Assembly (NCBI RefSeq): GCF_022539315.1 | Contig: NC_066332.1 | Coordinates: 1,860,001 to 1,924,000, forward strand | Reading direction: 5' to 3' | DNA: 64,000 nt | DNA from: Serinus canaria | Lineage: Eukaryota > Chordata > Aves > Passeriformes > Fringillidae | In this document: piece after piece, positions 1 to 13,909 of the stretch | Numbering within the stretch: the first letter of the stretch is position 1 | Layout of the letters: each line of letters starts with the position of its first letter | Notes under the pieces: model-generated | Databases searched by the model: none | What the model was told of the DNA's origin: nothing | What the model saw: only the letters and a program-made list of their open reading frames with translations | Made by a program: the position numbers and the translations under genes

Positions 1-3000
1 GGCATCATGCCTGTAATCAGAGTCAATGAAAAACTGTTTGATCAAGCCAAGAAGGCAACTAAAACAGTCTGATGAGTTGCCATCTGCTCAAGCCACCCCA
101 CCCCCTGAATCCAGCAGAGAGCCACTGCAGGACTGACAACCAGGTTGTTTTCCTGTCATTTCAGCTGAACACTCGGTGCCTGTTTGTGTGTTCCAGATGG
201 GTCCCAAACCCAAACGTGACAGATCACTGCTGGACGTGTAGCTCTGACATTTTGCTTTGCCACTCTTGTGGGTTGAGTGTGCACACGCAGCAAGGTAGAG
301 CATTAGGAGTTAATCAGAATTTTGCCTGCCATATTAAGTATTTGCATGTATATTTATTTTATAAAACAAATGGTTAATTGATCCATAAAAGCCTTTGGTA
401 CTCACTCAGCCTCTGGGTAAAAGTCCAGGTACTCCCAGAAGAGCTTTTGACCCAGCAATTGTAATAAAATCTAGGCCTGCAGTATGGAGTAGACTCTTGA
501 GCAGATTCTTAGCAATAGAAGACAAGTTCAGGGTAGATGAAGGTTGCCAAGTTGTCACAGTTTGAAAAAGAAAATTGGTATATTCAAGGAAGGAGCAATT
601 TGAAGTTCTTACAAAGCACTTGGACACCACAATGATGGGCAAGAGTTTCTTCACTCATTTTGCTTTCTCTTATCACTTCCCAGCTGTTTCTTCCACTTTC
701 AGGTAGTTTCAATTTATCCTTCTATTTTTACCCACATAGTTCACTAACAGCCTCTGAGTTGAGATTCTTCTGGCTTTAGTGATGAGGTGCCAGCTGTGCA
801 TCCCTGCAAGCTGGTGCATGTACGACCTTGAAAATTTCTGGAAAGCCAATCAGGAGGTGCTTTCAAACAGTTTCCCATCTCCCAGAGAGCATCTCTATGT
901 TTTTAGCTTTAGATATATATCACATTATAACATCCAGAGCATTGTGCAAACATTACCCAGCTAATGCCTGCCCAAACCCCTCCCAGCCTGTACCCTGTTA
1001 TTGCCTCAGTAACAGCTCCTCCATTCCACTGAAGCCAGCCCAGGGAGTTCTTTCTGTTTCCTTCTCTGCAGGAATATTAAACCAGAATGAGAATGAAGAG
1101 AGCTGTTAATTTTATGTCACGGCAAGGAAACTGAAGGTCTTCAGATCACACTTTCTCCTCAGTCTTTTAATTGCAAAATTATACTTCAAGATTTGACACA
1201 AGTTTCTCACCTCCCTGTTTTCAAGCTACTAGCAAGCAAAACCAGACAAAAATACTTCTTTTTTTCCTACTCTGCAGAGCCTGTTAATTTCAGATAGGTG
1301 AAATATTGCTAATTAGTAGCATATTCGAACAGAACTTGTGATTTTACAGAGAGCTATGTCAAAGTAAACCAGATTAAGGGTCAGAATGTGCCAATCTTTT
1401 CATTGTTGTCACTTTGTGGTTTATGTTCCCCCTCAATGTGTGCCCTCCCAGGTTCTTGGAGCCCTTGGCTAGCACTGCTCAGCTGCTCCACAGTTATTCC
1501 TCACACCAGATCCAGCAACGAGACATTCACAGCACGTTCTTCTCACATTTTCTCTAAACATTAGGTACAACAGCAGAAATAGAAATTGGAGATTTAGAAG
1601 CAAGAGACACAGGAATCTGGGTAGAAACAGATGACTAACAGAATTTTTGCTAAATAAAAACATGAAAAGGGGTAAAAAAAAGATTCCTGAGCAGACAGAA
1701 TACCTTTTTTTTTTCTGGATAAGCACTAATCTAGACCCTGGAACACTCCCACTTCTAGACATGATGCTTAGTAATATGTTTCTAATTTCAAATTAGATTT
1801 TAATGAAAATAATGGGAAAGCTCCTTAAATAAGTTAGAATGAGACTTTCTGTGGTCTCCTCCAGGTCCCACAGTTTTTACCTTTGCCATGAAACTAAGTC
1901 CACAATGCTTGACCAGCAGTGTGCCATGACTCTTCCCTGTCATCCCTACAGCCATCCACAGTGTCTTTCCTTTTGATTAAACTTCACCTTCCAAGATGGA
2001 AATTCATGCCCTGCCTCAGGATAACACCCTGCACAAGGGGATCTGAGCATCTAGAGACCCCACGGGGAGTTACACAAGCAATAAATCCTCAAACCCCATT
2101 TTTTGGGCAGATTAATGCTCTCTAAGTTACTCCTGCCATAAGCTATAAACAGCAGAATATGCACTTCTTTGCATTCCAGCATGTTGTGGGAGATCATAAA
2201 GGCACTTAATATATTATTTAAGCCATTTAAGCAAGATAGCACAACTGCTGTAATTAGCAACAGTTCTCCAAATCCCCATATGCCAGACAAAGGCTCACGT
2301 TCAGCATTTCCAGGCTGGTAGGAGGGAATCAGAACATCACAGAAATAAAATCCATGCTCTGCTTTTTTTTTCCTCCTGCCAATCTCAGCAGAGCCTGTTT
2401 CACTACAGCTACTCCCCTGCACCACCATACAAGAGACCCAAAGCATAATGTAAAGAAGACTGCCCTTTTTGGGGTTTATTTTAAGAATAACAGGCTACTC
2501 AAAGCTTTAAGAAAGAGAAATGAAGCCACTTCTCCTGACAGCTGCATTCTGCAGGCTGGAGGGGAACTTCCTTGCTTTTTCCTTTGAATAAAGCCAAAAT
2601 ATAATGAAAACCAAAATTTGACTTCCTCTAGAGAATCCATGAACTGAAGTCAGTGTTTAGTGGGAACTCAGCAGCACTCCAAGCAGCAGCCACCCTTTGT
2701 GCATCCAGGGTCAGGCACAGGGCAGTGGGATGGGAGGCACAGGTATGAGAGGAGAGAGGCAGGATGAGCACGCAAAGGGCAGCAGTGGCAGCACAGAGAC
2801 AAGACCTGAATGCTGCCACCAGCCTGAACTTCACTACCCCATGGAACCCCAGGACACAAAAAACAAAAACAAAGAACATTGCTGGGACACGCACCAACAT
2901 CTTCTAAAGGAGCAGGGGAAGGAGATAAAGAGAACTGAGAGCCTCTGCCACCAAGAAAAGCTGTGAAATTGGAGGTGCCATGGCTCAGAGAGGGAGTTGC

Positions 3001-5998
3001 TGTCCCCTGCCCCATTCCCCAGGCAGCACCAACAGGGAAATGTGTACCAGGCTCATCATTTTCCAGGCTTCTCTGATTCATTGGGGAGAGGAAGTGACCA
3101 AGGCTGGTATCACCTAGAGAGTTCATATTTCATCTTCCAAAAGATTACCAAAAGAAATCAAATTATTTTCAGTACAAAGAGATACCTAATTTGTTACAGA
3201 TTTGATTTTATAAGTAGCACCTAAGGGATGGGCTCATTAACATCTCATTAATAATGCCTATTTTAATTTGCATAAACCCCTAAAAACTTACGAAGCACAA
3301 TAAAAACAAAAGCCTCTAACTATCCTGTTTCTCATAGGCTGCAAGTTGAAGAAGTGTGGAGGAAGCTGATAATGCTCTTTCAGTTCCTGAGGACTTCAAG
3401 CAACTATGGGCAAACACCAACAATCAGCTCACAGACAGCTGGCTGAGAAGTTGAAGACAAACATCTAGAGAACTGAAATAGTTCAGGAACACCAGAAAAT
3501 ACAACTCTTGAGAAGGAGCACCAGCACCAGAGGTTGATCACTTATCCCTTTGGGCACTCTGGAGGGTTTGGCTGCCTGTGTTTCCCAGTCTGGGAACACT
3601 TGGAACACACCTGATTGTGCCAGAGGTGGATAAAAGATGCAGATGTTTTCTGGTTTCCCCATGCCACTGGTCACCAATCACACTTGTGTTTAGACCACAT
3701 TAATTGTAAACAAGTGGTTAAATGAGCAACTCCCTACAGGTACTGGAGAGGAACTGCTCTGGCAGAGCAGATGCCTCTAATGATGCCACACAGAAACAGT
3801 AACTGGCCCAAATTCTCTTTCAGATCCCATCCCCTGACACAAGAGTTGGTAACTGGAGCCAATAGGCACCCAGCTGTAGGGAGAAGATCATCTTCATCAC
3901 TCTCAAGCACCAGGAAAGGAATTTCCAGATGGAGTTAGCAAAGCCTGCACCCCTATAGTCCGAGCAGTGGCTGAGTATCATTAATCATTCCATCAAATGG
4001 AGCATTCACCACCCTCCTGGTAAGAACAGGTTGCTGGAAAACATTCCTCATTACAATTCTTATTTAGCATTGCACTGCAGTGCATCTGGCAACAGTGTTT
4101 GGGGTTGATGTTTAACTAAACCACATGTACAGGCAGTTGGTTTAAGTACAATGCAGAATACCTGTACATTTATCTATGTTTATCAGTTCTCCTTCCTGTG
4201 ACCTATCAGTACATTAATACCATATCAAATGCCTGCATATATTATATAGACCAGGTTCATCACATTACTCATGGTAATCATGGTAAATCTGCCCAAAGCA
4301 GCAAATAACAACCAGCAGCAGACACACAACATCTTCACAACTGCTTCCTTTTTGGCTCCATGCCTGCTCTGCACTGCAAGAGCTGCTGCACCAGAGGAGT
4401 TAGTTAATGTTTGCACTTGCACAGCTCCTGGAAGATGAAGGCACTCAAATAGAGAAATTAATATTCACAGGAGAGCTGTCAGGGGAAGAGTTTTCCCTAA
4501 GGTGCACTGTTTCAGTACAGTCTGTTTGACTGGCACTTGGGCTCCTTTCCTTCATGGGGAGAAACAGGAGAGGCATAATCTGTTTGTACTCTGATTTTCC
4601 CCATCCAATTAGAACATCCTTTCAAAGCATTCCTGTTGCAGGCAGGCAGGATAATGTGATAGATTTCCAGAGATGTGGTCTGTCTTATGGCCCCTTCCAG
4701 CAGGAGAGGCTTCCCAGGAGAAAGCAGTGTTGTTTCCCAGAGGAGGGGGAAGGACACAGCCACAGGCTTCTCTCATGCCTGATCTCGCAGGAGCGGACCA
4801 GGTTGATGGACAACCTCTAAATACAGCAAGATCCTCAGATGAAGGCTGGCCAGAGAAGTCCATCTGTGCCTCCCACTTGCATATCCCTGGCTTTGGCTGA
4901 GCTCTGAGTGCAGCCAGCACTGAAAGGGAGAACAAAGCCTTGGATTTGCAAGGGGAACTCAAGGCCCTCTCAATCCTCTGCAGAGCAAAGTGTACACATG
5001 ATAAGCCAGGAGAGCTGTTCCATGCTGCAGTCACATGCCATGTGGAAGCTATAATCTCACAAGGACACAGATATGGCCATGCAAATATGGGTTATGCCTG
5101 TGCTAACATCCAGCTTGTGTCCCTGGAGCTCCTAAATGGCTTTAATCTGGCTGCTAATGCAGGTGAAAGCTTGTGCTGGAGAAGCTTCATTTCTCCTGGC
5201 TCTGATCAGCCAGAAACGTGCTACCCTTTGGCACCTCAACTGGAGAGGTGAGGACATAAGCTGGCTACTCCTTGGTGTCAGTCTTTGCAGGTGAGGAGGA
5301 GAGGAGCTGCCTGTCACAGTGGGGACAGGTGACATGACTTCAGGCAGCAGGCACAGTAAGAGGGTGGTTGGGAACAGACATTGAGAAATCAACTGCATTT
5401 TCAACACCCCCTTCAAGCAAACCACTTCTAACAGTCGTCACAACAACCAGGCTGAGACAGCACAGCTGCACTCACAGCTATCACCTCTGCTTCCCTCTGC
5501 AGAGATTGTCTTGTGTAAAGCAACAGCTAACCCTGTAAAATCCTAGCCTGGGTTAAACAATTGTAATCTACCTCAGATGGGCCAAGCAAACCTCACTGCA
5601 AAGTTAGCAAGAAATTCCCTTTGCATCTGCTCAGCACCTGCAGGCAGAAAGGCTCCTGCATCCAGAGCTGACAGCAAAATTCAGACAAGGGGGAAGAAGA
5701 AAGCAGACACAGGAGGCAAAATGCCACAGGCATCTTAAGGGGGAGGGCTTGTCTTAATGGATTTTTGTCATTATTGAATCCAGCTATGGGTAAAAGCCAA
5801 AGTTCCCTAAGACAGCCTGAGAACAAGAATCTGCCTTTGTTTCAAGACCCACCCATAGGTGCCTTCTCAAGGTGATACCTGCTGTGGGCATTTGGCTCAG
5901 CAGGAGCTCAGCACCACCAGCTGCACAAGGAATTCCTGAGCAAGATCATCCCAACTTCTGCCAGGAGCAGCGCTGGGACAGCAGGGCCCGAGAGACCT

Positions 5999-5999
<1 letters not shown>
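1..5999. other. Intergenic region, no supported gene
   Basis: Nothing in this stretch shows an exon of a family I recognise. Open frames on both strands are 60-150 codons long, overlap one another and lack splice or composition support, so they look like chance frames. By human synteny USP32 and CHCT1 should lie on this side of APPBP2. I looked for the USP32 amino-terminal exon and the CHCT1 helical domain and saw neither. Confidence 0.6.

Positions 6000-6000
<1 letters not shown>

Positions 6001-6047
<47 letters not shown>
6001..6047. repeat. (GA)n microsatellite
   Basis: An uninterrupted GA dinucleotide run of about 23 units. It produces arginine-glutamate (plus) and serine-leucine (minus) repeats in overlapping frames, which are artefacts and not proteins. 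A likely length polymorphism. Confidence 0.97.
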
Positions 6048-6048
<1 letters not shown>

Positions 6049-9000
6049 CCTTTGTGCAGCCTGGGGATGACTGAGGGTGCCAGAAGCGACCTGGCACAGG
6101 AGCACAGCTGAGTCACAGCTGCAGCAATTGCACCAATTGTCCCAGGGACACAACAATTGCACTTGTCTGACTGGTCAGGCCATGACAGCAGCACAGGGCA
6201 GTTCTCTCTGTGAAAGCGTTTCGCCTGGAAGTAAACTTCCAAAACAAAATCCCTTTAACTCCAAGCCTTTCCAGGCTTCTCCCTGGCAAGGGCAGTTTAC
6301 TGAGAGATGCCATGCAGGAGAAAGAAATCTCACTGCTGTTGGCTTTCACCATCACCTGTGAAGGAGATAACCCTGAATTCCCATTACACTGGGATGGAAT
6401 TGAGGTGACATCTCCCTAAGAGCTGCCCCAAGTCCCTGTTCCCCATCAGACCAAAAGGTTTTTTCCCTTATCAGAATAAAAGTTTATTTTTGTGCAAAGG
6501 GTCTGTCAGTGGTTACACTCCCAAGCCAGAGTTGGGGAGAAGGAGGAGGAAGAAGATGGAGTTTGTACTCACAGGCACAATCCACATCTCGCTTTCTGTT
6601 CTTTGGGGGGGAATTTGTCTCCTTCTTCTCAGGATGGACACAAAGCAACTGCCCAATCTGTAGAAGCACATCAAGAACAAGCAAATGGATGAGAAAATGG
6701 GAAATTTAATCCCCAAAAGATGTTCCTGCTGTACTGATTTATGGGGATGACCATACCCTGCAGCATCTGTGGCTTGATCTGTGTCAAAGGAGAAGCCTGT
6801 TACCGAGAAATCTGTTTATCAGCAGTACTTTCCCTGCTGCTCTGGGTGGCTGAGTGCTGTTTACAGTCTTTAGAGCTGTTTGCCCATCCCATGCTTCCAG
6901 TCAAGTTTTACAGATCCAATCTGATCTATAGCTTTATCTGATTCTATAGAATTAAACTTTGAAACACACCACAAGATCAGCCTGGGTTGCCAGCAGTGGT
7001 ATCTGTGCCTGAGCATCACCTGTACAAGGGAAGGAAAGTACACCAGTTCCTTGAGAACACAGACTCCAAAGGGTTAACTCAGAGCCAACCATAAACATAT
7101 CTCCTGAGCAAAGGCTGGGTGTGCCAGGAAGTTCAAAGGTCTGCAAGAAACATGGACTTTAGGGAGTTCATCAAAAAATAATTAGAATCAGATACACATG
7201 GAAAAAAAAGTGTCAACTAAGGAACTGTTTTGAGGAAACCAGAAAACAGAGACTGCTTTGTTGGGTTACTGGGACATTTGCCTGCTTCACATTCAGAAGG
7301 GAGCTGTGGTCATTTGATAGCTGGCAGTGATAAGACCACAAAAAAGTGGGAGGCCACAGGTAAACAGCTCTCTCCTCCAGCTAGAGAGAAAGGGGAAGCC
7401 AGCCTGCTTTTGCTTTTAGTTCCTGGGGAAACAAAACCATTTCTTTCTTGCTAAGGCTCCAAGAAGATATTCCATCCAGGAGGGAATCAAACCTACTGTA
7501 AAGGAAAACCCAAACCCAAATTCCTGCTGGTAGCAGAGACACCCAAGATTAGAGGAGAGGCACTAAAAGAGCAACTGGCAGCCCAGGGAGGCAGGTGGTG
7601 ACAGATGCTCCTGCTCCCTGAAACTTGGGAGGGCTGCAGAGAGGAAATCCAGCTCCATTCCAGCACAGCCCTTCCTGCAAGCCTGGGACACAACCTCAGC
7701 TAAGTATAAACCCCACTGCCCCCTCAAACAAGTATTAAAAAGCAAAAAATCCCCCCAAACACCTTCCCAATCCTTTGGTCCCCTAAAAAGCCACCAGCAA
7801 ACCCCACAGCTCCACATCTTCTCGTACAAGAAGGGAATAAAGGCCGGGCCAGGGGCTGGGTGCAGGATCAGCCCCGTGGGGACCCCGGGGATGCTGAGGA
7901 GCATCCAGGAGCTGTGCTGGCCCGGGAGAGGCCAGCGGGGGCAGTGACAAACCCCGCCGTTATGTAACGGGTGACAAATGCCTTTTGTTATGCAAGACAA
8001 GTGGGAGAAAAATCAGCATTTTCGACTCCCTGCTCGAGCACAAACAACAGGCTACGGCTCCGGGGGGCACCGGCAGGCTCCGAGCAGCAGAAATAGAAGC
8101 CTTGGAAACGCCTCCTGATTTGGATGAGTCAACAGAAAAATACAGAATCAATATTTAATTTTAAGGGATTGAGGTTGTCAGCACGGTCATTGGATAATTT
8201 TGAGGGTTTTGTTAAGGAGAGAGGCCAGTGGGCAGCTATCCACCAGCCTTGCTCATCTGTCATCTAAAATGAGGGATCTACATCCCCTTTGCTCAGCCTT
8301 TCAGGTTCTAGGCTTTTTTAATTAAAAATTCAAATTGGTGTTAATATAATTTCATAATAAAACTAATAAACCAAAAAGCCACACACATCTGGATTTAAAC
8401 TCTGGTCCCAGCTCTGTTTTCCCACTCGGTGAAAATCCCAGCTCCAATTCTCAGCTTCGAGCTAGAACAGAGAATCCTCTGCCCTCTCCTGGCTCCTGTA
8501 CGAGGCTGAAAGCTGCAGAAATCAGCCTCACGTCTTGCTCTGGGATAGAAATCAGGCTCCTGGGCTCGCGGAGACCCTGAAAGAGTTTGAGTAAAAACCA
8601 AAATCCAAGCAGCGTGACCTCTTCATCCCCAGGGACTGCCCAAGGGAAGCGCAGCTCCCCATCCCACCCTGCTCAGCGCAGGGACCCAGCGCCACCCCCG
8701 CCTGCTCCCAGTGCCACACGGCGACAGTGACATCCAGTGGCAGCGCACTCCCGTCCGCACCCCCCCCCTGAAGCGCAGCCACCGAGCAGCTCCCGCAGAG
8801 CCCGGAAAATGCCAATTCCCTGTTCCGGGAAAGGTCTGGGTTTGGAAGGCGCGGGGAGGGCCCTGGGCAGAGCGGGCTGGGTGGCACCCAGGGAGCAGGG
8901 ACAGCACTGCCACACGGCTGGCACCGGCATGGAGCCCCGGGTCCCCTGCAGGGACAAGCCCAGCACAAGGACGGGACCAGTCACCCCTGAGCTCATTGCT

Positions 9001-10714
9001 GCTGGGCCACAGGGCCGAGGTTAAGCAAGAGCTGTTGCCCAAGCATGAGTCAGCCGGTGGTGCTCGTTCACGTTAACACCTCTGAATGTGGGTTATGTTC
9101 CTTCTTTTTCGTTTAAGCAATTCTGCTCTCCTTCAGAAAACCCGAGCTGGTTCCAGAACTCACAGGAAAGACTCTGAAGCAGCTTTAAACCGGTTGTACC
9201 TAAAGGAACAGCCAGGTAAAAGAGACTGTCACGTCCATCTCCTGCAAGTTCACCGCCCAGCAGGGACAGGTGAGGCACTCACACAGCCACTGTCACACTG
9301 CCACCGAGCAGGGGGAACATTTTCCTGCTCACAGAGCCTTCACACCTGGAATTTGTACAGAAGGATGAGCAGGTGCAGATGTGATCAGTGCTGGAGGAGC
9401 TGGGCAGGTTGAGCTGCTGTCCCAGACACGGGAGCAGGGACAGCAGCAGCTGGAGGAGCTGCTCCAGCCGGGGAGGGAGTGAGGAATGAGCCATCGCTTT
9501 GTTGTCAGCTGCTGGTAATTAAGGTGTCCCTACCTTGCAATCTGGATGCTCCAGCATATTTGTGGTTTGCTCTGGGCCCATCCCAGCCCAGCCACACGTT
9601 TGTCTTCCCCAGCAAAAATGCAGCCCGACCTGTAGCAGGGGTGTTTGTGCCTCCCAGTCCCTGCACTGGTTCCTCCAGCACCTGCACACCCCAAAGGTGG
9701 AATGAGACAAGGACGGGAGAGGCAGCTGCTGACAGCACCGGCTCTGCCACAAACAGGTGCCACAGGCTGCCCGGTAGGAGGGTCTGTCCCACATAAACCG
9801 ATTTTCAAGCTGCTAAAACACAGCCACATGTCCTGTGGGAGTTCTCATGCACTCAGAACCAGCTCGTTTCTCATCTCTTTTCTCCTCACTCTCTCTTTAC
9901 CTCTGAAATGTCCAATCTGGTCTGTAACAGCTCAGAGGGAGCTATTAAATATAAATAGGTTAACTAAAAGTCAAACCCCAAGAGCTGCCAGACAACGAGA
10001 TGCGGGAGGCTGAGTAGGAGTCCCTCGGTGCCCTGCCGGCTGCGGGGCTCCGGGCCATCCTCCCCCGCCCGGCTGGGGAAACACCAGCCAGCCAATTCCT
10101 GCGGAGAGAAAGGCACCAGAGACACAAAACGCGTGAAAAGCCCCAAATCGGAGCAATTGAAATGCAAGGAGCATCCCCTGGGGTTGGGATTGCTCCCTGC
10201 CCAGAGCCTGGGGCCGGGCCAGCAGAGCAGCCCGCAGTTCCTGCTGCTCCCCGTCCTCCTGGTGCCAAGGGAGCTGTGGGAGGCAGCCACGTACAGAAGC
10301 CACCCAGCCAAACCCCCGGGGGACAGACCGGGCTCACCAGGATCAGTTCTGCCTTCCAGATACTTTGAGGGGTTTTTCAGGTTCCCAGACACCATCGGGG
10401 AGGTCAATGGAAATTAATCAGCACAGCATCCTCACCTGAACAAAAGCAGGGAATCCAGACTGTCTCCATGGTTTCCCAGAACCACAAAGTCCTGCAGTAC
10501 TTGCAGTGTCATAGCAACAAGCTCCAGCCCAGTCAAATGAAAATTCTGTTCTTTTAGACCATGGGATCTTATTTATGATGATCCTGGAGATCCCTGAGAG
10601 TTGTGCATCAACACCAAGACTGCGTTAAGGCTCTGCAAGTACCAGACCAACCTTCAGTCCATCATTCCTCTTGTACAAGCCCCAGTCATGGTAGAGCAGC
10701 TTTTGGAGCTGCTC
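6048..10714. other. Intergenic region with GC-richer patches
   Basis: No coding exon recognised. GC-richer patches lie near 7840-8080, 8630-9060 and 10020-10330. They have more CpG than their surroundings but far less than the two clear promoter islands at 34650-35300 and 42700-43920. The patch near 7960 carries bZIP motifs (separate entry), so a distal regulatory element is possible but unproven. Confidence 0.5.
7959..7995. promoter_or_regulatory. Candidate PAR-bZIP/E4BP4 D-box with nearby C/EBP-like site
   Basis: The palindromic 10-mer GTTATGTAAC at 7959-7968 is a perfect match to the D-box consensus bound by DBP/HLF/TEF and E4BP4 (NFIL3). Twenty bases further on, TTATGCAA at 7988-7995 resembles a C/EBP or C/EBP-ATF site. 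The pair sits in a GC-richer patch about 4.5 kb beyond the APPBP2 3' end. The motifs are visible; their function is inferred. Confidence 0.35.
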
Positions 10715-10830
10715 CTTTCCTTGCTGGGGCAGAAACTCCTCTTCCAGGGACTTGGCAGGGCTGGGTCACCATTGGGCTTGATGATCCCAAAGGTTTTTTC
10801 CAACCTGAATGGTTCTGGGATTCTGAATGA
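10715..10830 (+). mobile_element. CR1 LINE 3'-end fragment
   Basis: Degraded copy of the 3' terminus of an avian CR1 retrotransposon in plus orientation. It keeps the typical stretch in which 'ttgggcttgatgatccca' and 'aaggttttttccaacctgaa' lead into 'tggttctgggattctgaat'. The 5' limit is vague. Truncated and non-coding. Confidence 0.75.
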
Positions 10831-12420
10831 CTCTGAGCTTTGGGGTTGGCCACATTTGATTCATGGTTCAATCCAGGCTTTAGGAAACATCAGAAATATC
10901 AATAATTTACCCCAGAAATCTTCCAGTCTGACCAGCAAAACCCCCAGAGATCCTTCACTCCCACATGCTAGAATGTGACAGCTGGGTGGGGGCTCAGTTA
11001 CTGCCTTCACCTCTGAACCCAAGCAAGAAAAAACCCTCCCAGATTCCTTTGGGGGACCATTCTCAGAATTAGGACAACAGATTTCCTTTTTAAATGTGCA
11101 TCCCACACCTGGCAGGGGCCTGGGATTCCTGGCTGTGCTGGCCCTGCCCTTGAGAGGCTGTGGGAGGATGTTGTGTCCCACCCTGCCAGGGCAGCAGAGC
11201 AGACACTTGTGTGCTGCAGACCTGGATCTTGAGGAATTGTCCCTGGATAACAGGATAATGCCTCCAGCTAAAGGTGAACCCAGTGTAGGAATGCCTGTGG
11301 CTGCTCTAGGAAAATGCTGTCTGCCCTCAAAGTGTCACACTGGTTTAAGGGAACTGAGCAAGGCTGCTCAGGACTTGGATTATCCCACAATTTTTCCAGT
11401 AGGACTTGAGGTGACTTAGAAGTGACAGGAAAGCTCTCAAGGAAAACTGAGCTCTGCCAGAAATAAACTCAGTTTCCTGACCAGGTGACGTGGGCAAAGA
11501 GGAAAAATTTCAGGGGTTCCTGCTCCAAGAAGGACCAGAAAATCTTTGGAATAAACTACAGGATGCAATGTTACAGGGATTGCCTTTCCTGCTGCTGGAT
11601 TTTAGAAGATGGCAGAGGCAGCTGGACTTGCTCTCCCCAAAAATCAGCAGAACAGCCTCATTCATACCTCAGTTTTCCCTTCACCTGGGCAGAAGTTTCA
11701 GGGTTGCTGCTGTTAATTCTTCCTTTACACCAGCAAACAGAATTATTTTGGAGTCTGCTGTTGTTGGCTTTTTCTTGGCAGTCTGGATCCAGCACTCCCC
11801 AGTTGTCCTTTCCCTGGGGAAGAATTGAGAAAGCTGCAGGAGCACACACAGACACCCAGGGATATCCATTTCCATCATGGAATTCAGGCTACAGGAGCAG
11901 AGCTGGCACTGCCTCAGCCCCGGGGACTCTGGGGTCACCCTCGTGAGCCTGGCCCTGGCCTGTCCTGCCCTCTCAGAGCCAGGGGAGTGCTCCAGGGCAT
12001 TTTGCCTTTAAAAATGGAAATCTCAGCCCTGTGAGACCAGGGGAGGCCTCTGCACAGCTGGGGAGCTGCAGGTCACACAAACCTGATGGTTTAAAAATAA
12101 AAAACCCAGAAATGCTGACTTTTCACCCACTCTGTGCTCAGGCAGCCACAGGAGATGCTTTGGTGCTGCCAGCCCACACTTGCAGGAGAGAATTTGTGTT
12201 CCCATGGCTACTTTAGGGGGAAAAAAAACCCCAGGAAGTAGGGAAGGATCTGGAAGGATCCACATCTTGCAAGTGTTCCCCCCTCCTCCTGTCCACATTG
12301 CAGAGGTACCAACACAAGCCCCATCCATAAGGATTTACCCCAAGGGCAGGGATTCCACCTTCTCCAGGCAAGGGCAGGCACGAGGGAAGGAAGCTGTAAC
12401 CAACTGACTGCAGGTACTCC
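10831..12420. other. Intergenic region just beyond the APPBP2 3' end
   Basis: No coding exon or RNA gene recognised. It contains ordinary unique sequence and short overlapping chance frames. The predicted distal APPBP2 cleavage site marks its right edge. Confidence 0.5.
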
Positions 12421-12439
12421 AGGCTGCGGGAACACTCCA

Positions 12440-12445
12440 TTTATT
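12440..12445 (-). terminator. Distal poly(A) signal of APPBP2 (AATAAA)
   Basis: TTTATT on the plus strand reads AATAAA in the APPBP2 direction, about 4.5 kb beyond the stop codon. Inferred as the main distal signal from its position relative to the expected 3'UTR length. Confidence 0.5.
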
Positions 12446-13864
12446 AGGTCAATATTTCATCTGAGCAATACAGTTACAGAATATCACAATTCTGGTTACA
12501 AACATAGGATGGCTCCGTGGGCACAAAGGGGGGCAGGAAACCTTCGTCCTGACACCACAGGGAGGGGGCTGCAAGGTCTGGAAATGAGCAAGATACTTTT
12601 ATATAAATGAACGTGGCACTACAGGTGGAGATTCTGGTTTAGAGGTGGGTTTGTGTAATTAGTTCAATTTATACAGTTATACAGTTCAAGCAACATCTTT
12701 TTCTTTTTTAATGCTATTAAATTAAAATCCCCTGTAGTTCAAAGTATAAAAATAGTACTGAACCTGGTAATATTCAATAAAATGTAGAATTCATTCACAT
12801 CATTAAGTAGTAAAGAAATTGTAAAGTTGTAGTTACCATGGCAACATTGCTTCCCAGAAAGGAATATACAGAAAAGAAAAGTTACACATATGGTACCTGC
12901 GACGAGTATTTAGCGATCCAACACTGAACTTGTGCACCACAAACCAAGTTTCTAAATATCTCTATATATTTATATAGTATATATCTTTTTCATCTTAAAA
13001 TTTACTTTTGAAAAGAAAAAAAAAATGTGCACTTCAACAAACTCACTAAGGCCACTCATGCTATAGATACGGAGGATTGCAAGGAGTAGTGGAATACGAG
13101 ACCCTAGAGCACACACTTTACACCACCCAGGGACACCTGTGTCACTGCCCAAAACGTTCCTGAGATTTAGGGGCAAAAGCATTCCCAGTGCTGCCAATTC
13201 TCTGTAGGTATTGGAGTTTATTTCTACAGAAAGGAAATTTTCCCCACTTCTCCCCAGTGCCCTCCCAGGGCCCCGTGGCTCAAGGGCCCGAGGCCAGGAG
13301 TGCCAAACGCACCCCACCATGCAGAGGCAGCTGTGAACTGACACTGGCCAGGAATTCTTATGGGGGAACAAGGACTCCCAGATAAAAATCAGGTTCTGCA
13401 CAGGCAGCAGAAGGAAGGATCTGCTGAAAGGTTGGTACCAGCAGCATCTGCCCTGCCCGAGTCCAGCCCTTCCACATCACCCCAGGGAGGCTTTGCAGCT
13501 TCCCCAATCTGAGGCTTGGTCAATTTTCCCTCCTGTGCTCTCCCACACTCAGGACTGAAAAGGGAATGAACTTCAATGTGCATTTGGTACCATGAGAAGC
13601 AGCAATGGCACCTCGAGCAAACTCCCCCCTCACTGACCCAAACAGCCTCACACAAAGTAAAATATTGAGGGTTTAACTTCATCAATAGTGAAAATAATTT
13701 GCCTTAAAGTGACACCCGTGTTCACCACTTGCACCCAGTGACTCCGGGATGATTCCTTTACTCACCTTCGAGGAACAGATGCATTTTACAGGATTGCCAC
13801 TCCCAGGTCTGCCCTTTCACTGCCAGCACCACACAGCCCCTGCGTGGGCAAGTTCTGTGTCTGG

Positions 13865-13909
13865 AAATGCCAACCATTCCTGCCTGGATCTAGAAATGCC
13901 AACCATTCC
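13865..13909. repeat. Short tandem duplication in APPBP2 3'UTR
   Basis: The 16-mer AAATGCCAACCATTCC occurs at 13865-13880 and again at 13894-13909 (offset 29), consistent with a local tandem duplication. A second small one, offset 20, involves CAGCAGAGCTGTCCCT near 14338-14375. Confidence 0.9.

Noticed and set aside
4070..4084. Palindrome TGCACTGCAGTGCA
   Set aside because: A short perfect palindrome of this size is expected by chance in 64 kb and nothing around it suggests a function.
5897..6242. Ser-Leu and Arg-Glu repeat peptides
   Set aside because: Translations of the (GA)n microsatellite, not proteins.
7563..8000. Minus-strand frame of 145 codons
   Set aside because: Trp/Cys/Pro-rich chance-like composition, overlapping other frames, with no splice signals or known family.
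1..12420. Search for exons of USP32 or CHCT1 expected from human gene order
   Set aside because: No stretch matched the remembered amino-terminal sequence of USP32 or the CHCT1 helical region on either strand, so no call was made.
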